64,000 nt of DNA from Branchiostoma floridae (taxonomy: Eukaryota; Chordata; Leptocardii; Amphioxiformes; Branchiostomatidae). Every line of letters starts with the position of its first letter. The first letter of the stretch is position 1. The position numbers were made by a program, and so were the translations under genes. The notes under the pieces are model-generated. The model worked only from the letters and a program-made list of their open reading frames with translations. It was not told the origin of the DNA and did no database searches. Below, piece after piece: positions 56,856 through 64,000 of this stretch. The stretch is taken from assembly GCF_000003815.2 (NCBI RefSeq), contig NC_049993.1, positions 5,423,686-5,487,685 of the forward strand, given 5' to 3'.

Positions 56856-58709
56856 GTAAGATTTGGGCCGCTACTCGCAGGTGGAACATCTGTTGATAAT
56901 TAGAACCCCTTTATCCGTCAGATTATGCTCAAACTTTAAACCTCAAATCAAATCCTCTTTTGTCTTTGTCTTCTTTGTGTGTGTTTCAATGGGCCCGTTT
57001 GTGTTTTCAAACCACAACATCGTTTGGTGATTAAGCGTGGCGAGTGGCAAAACAAGAAATGAACGGCAAAAATGACATACCGAAAAGAGAAAATACGCTG
57101 AAATATCTCAAGTTCTCATTGCTCTAAACCAGTCATCACTGCACGGTACTTGATAGAGTATATGCTATAAACGTGCTTTTGAATTTTCAGTCGTAAGTGC
57201 TGATTTAAGAAGGCCTGGTTAGACTCACACAAACGCGACGTGAACATGTAATTTTGTTTCTCCACGCCGATTAGCCCTATGATGTACCAATAAGCTATTT
57301 GTTGTGTACTAATGAGTCCAGATTTAGACGACAATATGATTACCGTACGAACCACCCCGGCGGTAGGCCCGTAATCCGCGCTACATTGTCCGCTCGTTTC
57401 CGAACGATTACTCCCCAATGCCGCCCGGTCTGTTCATTACACACCAGGCGTTATGATCTACCGGTCAAAGAAAAACGTCTTTTCTTGTTTTTCTCGGCTT
57501 TTTTGTACACGGCTGAAGGTACTTACGTCGAGGAGGTCCCTTCTCCAACCACCTGTGGACGGCGCTGACGATAGATCCGAGCAGATGTTGGATTTGGCTC
57601 GTTTCTGGAACTTTTTTGCTGATTTTGGACACCTGTCACCTGCACGAAGTTTCTGGTCAAGGGTAAAATTAGACTTGAAAAAGGTATACTTTCAAATCAA
57701 GTGTTGATAGCAAAACCCGAAAGATTTCATAGCTCTTCGTTTTTGCTACATTGATGGCTTTCCTATGCCTATAGGACCACAACGAAAAGATATAAAACGT
57801 TACGGTTTTGGCTTTTGCGTTCCTACATTTGCTTCGACATAAAAAAAATTACCACAAAGGTTAGGCCCCATTCAACTATCACTATACGCAATCGCACTGC
57901 GATCATAATTTGACCCTGTTATGTGTAAAAAGACTGATTTCAGAAGAATTGGAATATTATGCAAAATGTAAAAGAAAAGGCAACAGAAAGCGTAAAATTC
58001 ATTTTTTTTAATCTGTAAAATTCGTTGAGCGATCTGTGAAATCCTAGGTCGCAGCTCAATCGCAGTGAGATCGCCGCCCCAGTGGAATGAGATATAACTG
58101 ATTGGAGGATGGTCCAAACGAGGCACGCAACAACCACAGCAGACAGCGGTCCTCCGAAAGAGAGCCGTGACAAATAAAACAAACTACACGACAAGCCGTC
58201 CTTACAAACGTCACTCAAACACTCGGACGGAGAAAAAACACAGACTTCAAACTGGCAAGGTGACAGTCAAAATTCTGCGCTACAACAACACGGAATACTT
58301 ATCTACATTCAATCACATGTACTGTTTTCTTTCAAAGTTTTTCATCCCCTTTTCGATTTATCACCAAAAAAACAAGCATTGTCAGAGTTTAATGACAGGA
58401 CCAGATTGTCTGTTTCTTTACCCTATTACATGTCGGCCGTCCTTTTTCCTTTCCCCACATTCCTTGTCATCATTGGCAGTGATCTAACAGAGCGGCTACC
58501 AAGTACTATGGGGTGACTGAGCCAGAAAAGGATTTAAAAAAAAAAGAAAAATCTACAGAAATCCACAAATTCCTTCGTTGAAGGCATAACGGTCCCCTGG
58601 CCTATATAACCACCTGTGTACATTATTGTTTTGAAATTGTGGGATAACATGTTTTATATGTCATGGAAGCTTATCTGTGTTGGTAGTAATCACATAGTAC
58701 AAGGTTGAA
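56856..58709. other. Intergenic or intronic, no feature recognised
   Basis: Mixed composition with short open frames on both strands and no domain I recognise. If the exon at 56824 is real, this is its first intron. Confidence 0.35.
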
Positions 58710-58748
58710 CCAAGGAGGTTAAAGAAAGAGATTCTTTAACCTCCTTGG
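58710..58748. repeat. Perfect hairpin, CAAGGAGGTTAAA family
   Basis: Arms CCAAGGAGGTTAAAGAA (58710-58726) and TTCTTTAACCTCCTTGG (58732-58748) with a five-base loop. Related to the hairpin at 10512-10545. Confidence 0.85.
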
Positions 58749-58816
58749 TTGAACTTTCTTCGACAGTGGTCGTTGAAAATTTTGATCCGTGTGCACTTTT
58801 GTGTTGGAAGAAAATT

Positions 58817-58926
58817 TAGCTCATGATACTGTTTTTGTGATACTGTTTTTTAACTACATTTAAAACAGTACAGAGCTAAACTTTATAGCATAGACAGTAT
58901 CACAAAAACAGTATCATGAGAAGCTA
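58817..58926. mobile_element. 110-bp hairpin element
   Basis: Starts TAGCTCATGATACTG and ends CAGTATCATGAGAAGCTA, with the pairing continuing through TTTTTGTGATACTG. No target duplication is obvious. Confidence 0.65.
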
Positions 58927-60246
58927 GATAGAACTGGATAGTCGCCGTGCCGATCAGACCACACACTTGGTGCGGAGCTGTGTCTGTCCCGCTGCAAGCG
59001 ACAAGAGGGCACGCTACAGATGTGGCCTGTCCTCCGCCAACTCCCGTCCTGGAAAAAAACTAAATAAATATCGGCCAGGCAGGCAACCTGCACAAACATG
59101 CTCGCAAAACATTTGGAATGGCGGGGTTTGTTTCTTCAAGCCGGAAATATTTCCATGATTAAACGAACGGGATATATTTAGGTCCATCATTGCTGATTTG
59201 CGCCGTCGAAACGTTCGAAAACGTCAATCGTCATTACGTCAAAGCGAGTGAGTGGTTTCTTTGCGTTCCAGCGCTCGCCACAAACGATGTACGCGGCCTG
59301 AGATAATGTGTATAGCAGGGACATGAGGAATGGGAATCTTGGCCGGTGAGAGGTGTTAGTACACCGCTTGATGTGTTTGCGGACGGACAACTCCGGCTTC
59401 CTCCGCTCAAAGCTGGTGTGTAGCAATCTGCGAGTGGATACAGTCGGCCAAACGTTTACTCAGGGCAGGGTAAACTGTGCAGGGCGAGATCAGGGCACGA
59501 AGTGGGGCAGTCTATCATGGCAGCGGACACTCTCACACTATTCCCATAGTACAATTCGTCGAGTTAGGAGAGGCGGGACTCTTTCTAATACTTGTAACAT
59601 AATTTATCTAAGAAACAAGGCAATTTTCAAGAAATCGCTAGAATATTTCATTACTGTTGTGTACAACTTTATACATCTCAGAATTAAGGATACGCGGTGG
59701 CCTTTAGAACGACGCAAATTAAACTTCGTTGCAGATTGATTAAATGTTTTTCTTATCCATAGTATCACACAGAATCAAACGTCGTGTTGAATGATTAAAC
59801 TTGAAGTGGAAATGAGAAGAAAGGTCGTTCAAGATTTGTTTCTCTTGAAATCAGACAACGCTCGTACTTGCCTTACATGAGACTTCTGAACAAAAAAAGA
59901 AAATATTTCCCCCGGCATCTGAATCTTTAATGTATCTGTGTCGCTCGTGTTTTCATGGCCACGATCTTCTTTCCATGCCATACAATACATGTCTTCATTC
60001 AGAGGCTTGTTGTTAGATTCACTGTTCAAATATTTCACAGTAGAGAGTGTAACTGCAAAATAGTAGATGAAGAAAGATAATGCTACTTTTGTATCCTACT
60101 AGTTATATGCGATTTTTCTTGTCTTCGGTTCTTATTGCAAGAAACGGACAGCAGTAGAATGACATATGAACGGAAAAGACTCTAGCAGTACATCTGCTTG
60201 TAGATGACGGCTGTATATGTAAAGAAGCGATGAACTGCCATATCCA
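58927..60246. other. Intergenic with a GC-rich patch
   Basis: GC-rich at about 58940-59110 and 59200-59530. No exon recognised on either strand. Confidence 0.35.
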
Positions 60247-60354
60247 TAGTCTGTGTAACACAAACTCCGCTGTCCAGGGCTGTAACTGGCCCCTCCCCTC
60301 TAGGGGACCGGCGGATGTTTGACGGGCTGCTATAAGCGAGATTTAATCAGGCTA
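60247..60354. mobile_element. Short element with TAGTCTG/CAGGCTA termini, copy 2
   Basis: Matches 38594-38712 with a small internal difference. Flanked by CCATATCCA and CCAAATCCA, a 9-bp duplication with one mismatch. Confidence 0.8.
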
Positions 60355-60484
60355 CCAAATCCACCGTTCCGGGGATCCAACTCAAAGCCCCGATAATCGG
60401 TGCCCCAACTTCCCATCATACACTCTTCACGAGAACAGTCTCACCATCAATGTCATCCTCTTCGAATTCCTTGTCCTCCTCATC

Positions 60485-60900
60485 GCTGTGCTCTCACACC
60501 TCACAGTCTCATTACCTTCATAACCATCTGCGCCATCTTCTCTGCGCCCTCACACCTCACACAAACTGTCTCATTACCGTCATCATCATCACAGATAATC
60601 GTCTGCAGCCATAGCCTGGTACCCAGCCGTAATATAGCTCCCGAGTCTCTTCTCTCCTCTCATTAGCGTTAGCAATTACACAATTGCGAAGAGGAGAGAA
60701 GAGACTCGGGAGCTATATTACGGCTGGGTGCCAGGCTACTGCAGCCACGCGTAAGACTCACACCTCACAGTTTCATTACCGTCATGTTTTATTAACACCA
60801 CTGCGCTCTCACACCTCACACAATCAATCTCATTACGGCCATCATCACAGATCATCACAGCCACGTGTGAGCCTCACACCTCACACAGTTTCATTGCCGC
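60485..60900. repeat. Degenerate tandem repeat with T-box half sites
   Basis: Irregular units built around CTCACACCTCACA...CTCATTACCGTCAT. TCACACCT, the T-box half site, occurs at 60494-60501, 60550-60557, 60758-60765, 60809-60816 and 60874-60881. The array is interrupted by the element at 60612-60738. Confidence 0.65.
60612..60738. mobile_element. Hairpin MITE (TAGCCTGG type), complete
   Basis: A 127-bp near-perfect palindrome from TAGCCTGGTACCCAGCCG to CGGCTGGGTGCCAGGCTA. It is flanked by a perfect 9-bp duplication CTGCAGCCA (60603-60611, 60739-60747). Confidence 0.9.
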
Positions 60901-61472
60901 TATTATCAATGTGAGCGTTCGGCAACAGGAAAACACCTTCTCATCTCCAAGCAGATATATGGCTCTGCAGCTACTTTTCTGCTTATTTCGCACATGTTTT
61001 TGTCAGTTATGAATGTTCAAGATCTGCTTTGATCAGTTGAGGCGAGTTGAGAACTAATACGAATACAAAACGAGGAAAACTGCGCTTTAAAAGAGCCGCA
61101 CTCATGCATATACGATACTTGGAGACTATACGCCCCCCCTCCCCCTCCATGTGTTCTTCAAGGTTTGTAGAATTTTGACGCGGCAGCGCGAGTCCACGGG
61201 GTGATTACCAGCACAAATATGGGCACATTCCGCGGGACCTACCCGCTAACGTGTCGGACAAACACAGGAACAAGTCCGCCTGTCCACAAAAACATCCGAA
61301 TGTCACACCACACCGGGAACGACCCAAGAAGAACGCACCTGTGTGTGTGTGTGTGTGTGCGTGAGAAGGGGGAGGGGGGCAGTAGCACTGTCAAATGAAG
61401 TTTCGCTTTACGTAGTGAAGGATATTTTCATTATACATTGACTTCCGTCGGCGACTATGAAATGAATCGATG

Positions 61473-61519
61473 ATTCTGGAAAGGACTGCGATTGCTTTAG
61501 TTCCAGTCCTTTCCAGAAT
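61473..61519. repeat. Perfect 16-bp stem hairpin
   Basis: ATTCTGGAAAGGACTG (61473-61488) and CAGTCCTTTCCAGAAT (61504-61519) with a 15-base loop. Too short for a typical microRNA precursor; possibly a minimal hairpin element. Confidence 0.7.
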
Positions 61520-61839
61520 AACCAATTCTCGTATGATTCAACAATCATGCAAGCACCGTTTGAAGAACTGCCTTACCACAACGTCGGAGCGCCTGCACTG
61601 TGGAGAGACTTGTGAGCGTAAGATTAACACAATCATGTACACTTCACTCTTCGTCTGAAGAATTTTTAATGGTATAAGATCTATATTTGTGAGTAGATCT
61701 ATTATATAAATCGATAGATAATGGTTGCACTCTCTTTACAGATTTAAAGCTGCCTTAACTTGCGATTCCCCGTCAATTTGCAAGATGCTATTTAAAAGGC
61801 TGATTCCCCTTGTCGTACACATGTACAGTGTTGTTCGGA

Positions 61840-62900
61840 AAATATCATTTTCAATTATGAAATAGCTCAATAGTTATTTTTTGTCCTGAGTTTCGCCCCA
61901 TGACTCATATAGAAAAATTAGTTAAAACAAGGAAGGAAAATCTCCAACCTGCAATTTTTCATAGCAATAGACAAGACAAAAGATCTCACAATGATATGCT
62001 GTAGTATGCACCTTTGCTGAACCTTTTCGATAAAAGTGTAATATACGTGCCATGCATGCACTGATGTTACTCGTTTATTCTATGAAATGTGACCGAATGT
62101 CGATAATTTACATTTATTCTTTTCCAAAAATTTAGGATTTCTTTCACAAAAGCAAACCATACGTAAACCGATTCGCCATTCTGGACTATTTCGAGAATAT
62201 TACATTTCGTCTTATAATCTCGTTCTGTCCTTTCTTATATAACAAGAAAAAAGACACACTGATGAGATTTACCAATCTGAAACAGTCATTTATTCATAGC
62301 TTTAATATTGTTTGGGTTCTGAGTTTCACCCCATGAAACATTAGTTGAAACGAGGAAGGAAAATCTCCAACCTGCAATATTTCATAAAACCTGCAAGACA
62401 AAAGATCTCACAATGATATGCTGTAGTATGCTCCTTTTCTGAACTTTTTTGATAAAAGTGTTAGTATTCCATGCACTGATGTTGCTCCTTTCTGCTATAA
62501 ATGTGACCAAATGCCGATAATTGACATTTATTCTTGTCTTCCAAAAATGCAGAACTTCTTTCGCAAAAGCAAATCATACGTAACATTACATTACGTATCA
62601 TACGTACTTAGGTCCGACTCTTTTTACAAGAACTCATTTTTCACCAATCTCTGGCGCCGTCTCTACACATAGCCATAATATTGTCAGTTTGTCTTAAAAT
62701 GTTGTACATATTCTTTGTTTTTCATGTTTGTCCCTACGTCATATGGGCCAGTGAGAGCCTGAAATAAAGAAATAATTAAAAAAAATTAAACCAATTTGCC
62801 ATTCTAAACTATTTCGAGAATATTACATTTTCTAGCTATCTTTCGTCTTATAATCTGGTTTCGTCGTTGCTTATACATGTACATGTACGACAATAAAAAA
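61840..62900. repeat. Diverged tandem duplication, about 450 bp
   Basis: Unit 1 (about 61840-62260) and unit 2 (about 62290-62580, continuing at about 62790-62900) share blocks such as GGAAGGAAAATCTCCAACCT, AGATCTCACAATGATATGCT and CTATTTCGAGAATATTACAT. About 200 bases are inserted in unit 2. Confidence 0.75.
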
Positions 62901-63539
62901 AATACATCTATCATTCTGAAACAGTCACGTAACAATCTGGGCACAGCTGTCCAGAGCTGGGCGGTACAGCAGGGATCGCAAACATATTGTGGAAACAAAA
63001 GCTCCACAGAGGGCCATATTGTGATATTGTTAGAAACATCAATCAGAGAGATAATGGAGTACTTTGTGCGGATAGATATTACGCATAAAGGACGGTAAAA
63101 GCGAAAGGGCGGGATAATTAGCATAAGATTGTCAAATTATGTATCATCATCGACAAGCCTTCATAATTTGTTTCACGGGAACATAGATTTTGTTTATTTT
63201 GAAGCTGAAAGAAGACTTTATCAATGTCAAGTGAAAAGAAGTAACAAAGAACAGGAAACTCAATGTAGGATTTCTGAGTAATGTGAATCGTACAGAAAAA
63301 AAGCTGTGCACTGTGATAGAAGTATTGCAGGCTTTATCATAACCTTTATGCATAAACAATAACACCCACACACATAAACACACACAAAAGTCATCATATT
63401 CCCTCCAAACGTCTGCTCAGAAATCGACTCAAGCGCCCACTGCGCCACGTCAATAATCTCCAAGCAGATGTGTTAACGGAAATCCGTAACTTTTTCTGAC
63501 TGCCCCGTTTTTTGATCCGCAAAGGTCACAAAAAATCGT

Positions 63540-63725
63540 TACGATTTCTCCTCCTAACATCCGCTTATACGTGATGTACCAGTTCTCTACACAAGACAAA
63601 ACACGTCACAATATCTCCTCCTAACATCTGCTAGTACCTGATGTGTCAGCTTTCTGCACAAGACAAGAAATGTCACAATTTCTCCTCCTAACATCTGCTT
63701 GTACATGATGTGTCAGCTCACCGCA
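63540..63725. repeat. Three-unit tandem repeat, about 67-70 bp
   Basis: Each unit contains TCTCCTCCTAACATC followed by GATGT...CAGCT...CACAAGACAA. Units begin near 63546, 63614 and 63681. Confidence 0.8.
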
Positions 63726-63792
63726 CAAGTGTCGGAGTGCTCAGCTATGATGGGAGCGGGCAGGGTCTCATTATCCGGGCGGTATTTTTGCA

Positions 63793-63843
63793 CGTGTGGC
63801 CCTGTCGGCAAGCCCTCTCCCGGCGGGGCTTGACGGCCACACG
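63793..63843. repeat. GC-rich hairpin
   Basis: CGTGTGGCC (63793-63801) pairs with GGCCACACG (63835-63843), and AAGCCC with GGGCTT inside, within a GC-rich block at the end of the window. Confidence 0.5.
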
Positions 63844-64000
63844 CGCCGAATAATCAACACCAAGCGGCGAAACACCGCGGACTCCGCGAGAACACTTGTT
63901 TGAAATTTGGCCAACAGGGCCCGTTTATAGCTCACCTGCGTTCGGAGGTATTTGGAAACTGGGACAGCTTTCAAGGGTTCTGTTAGAGGTCCTGTCAGTA

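Noticed and set aside
61473-61519. Possible microRNA hairpin
   Set aside because: The 16-bp perfect stem with a 15-base loop is shorter than a normal precursor and flanking bases do not extend the pairing.
63540-63725. Regular repeats with spacers, superficially like a CRISPR array
   Set aside because: Only three diverged units, no identical repeats with unique spacers, and a eukaryotic genome; it is a small tandem repeat.

Overview
This is a eukaryotic, intron-rich, transposon-rich window with one 100-base run of N, so it is assembled genomic sequence. The best protein match in it is a 16-exon fatty acid amide hydrolase (FAAH) gene laid out like the vertebrate enzyme. Around it are many short non-autonomous DNA transposons and long non-coding tracts with GC-rich patches. 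I read it as an invertebrate chordate, probably an amphioxus (Branchiostoma). That assignment is an inference from gene content and repeat style, not a direct match.

Layout. Positions 383-459 hold the last coding exon of an unidentified plus-strand gene. FAAH runs on the plus strand from 5422 to 15385, with a nuclear-receptor-like inverted repeat and a TATA-like box about 150-180 bases upstream. Its reading frame closes only if one G is missing from the recorded sequence at the exon 7 splice donor. From intron 10 of FAAH onward the sequence is a tandem segmental duplication: unit A is about 12353-22520 and unit B about 22526-33200. Each unit carries FAAH exons 11-16, a long inverted repeat and a small minus-strand gene. 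A third, shorter unit C (about 33630-36700) carries only the small gene. The small gene therefore exists as three intact tandem copies. Each has three coding exons and predicts a secreted 132-residue protein with two six-cysteine modules (CxxCxC-x6-C), which I cannot assign to a named family. The FAAH part of unit B is a 5'-truncated copy without catalytic residues, although its reading frames are intact.

Comparing the units gives a natural record of mobile elements. Several elements sit in one copy and have a clean empty site in the other: an hAT-type element with an 8-bp target duplication, a TTAA-flanked element, and a SINE-like insert. A second group with termini TAGYCTG...CAGRCTA makes 9-bp target duplications; one copy duplicated the FAAH exon 6 splice donor.

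From about 36.7 kb to the end I find no convincing multi-exon gene. The region has GC-rich non-coding blocks, microsatellites, hairpin elements, an 880-bp palindromic mariner-like element, a minisatellite with near-palindromic T-box sites (55.5 kb), a five-copy cluster of T-box half sites (60.5-60.9 kb), and a tandemly duplicated TATA/MEF2-like segment (56.42-56.65 kb) just upstream of one plausible first coding exon (56824-56855).
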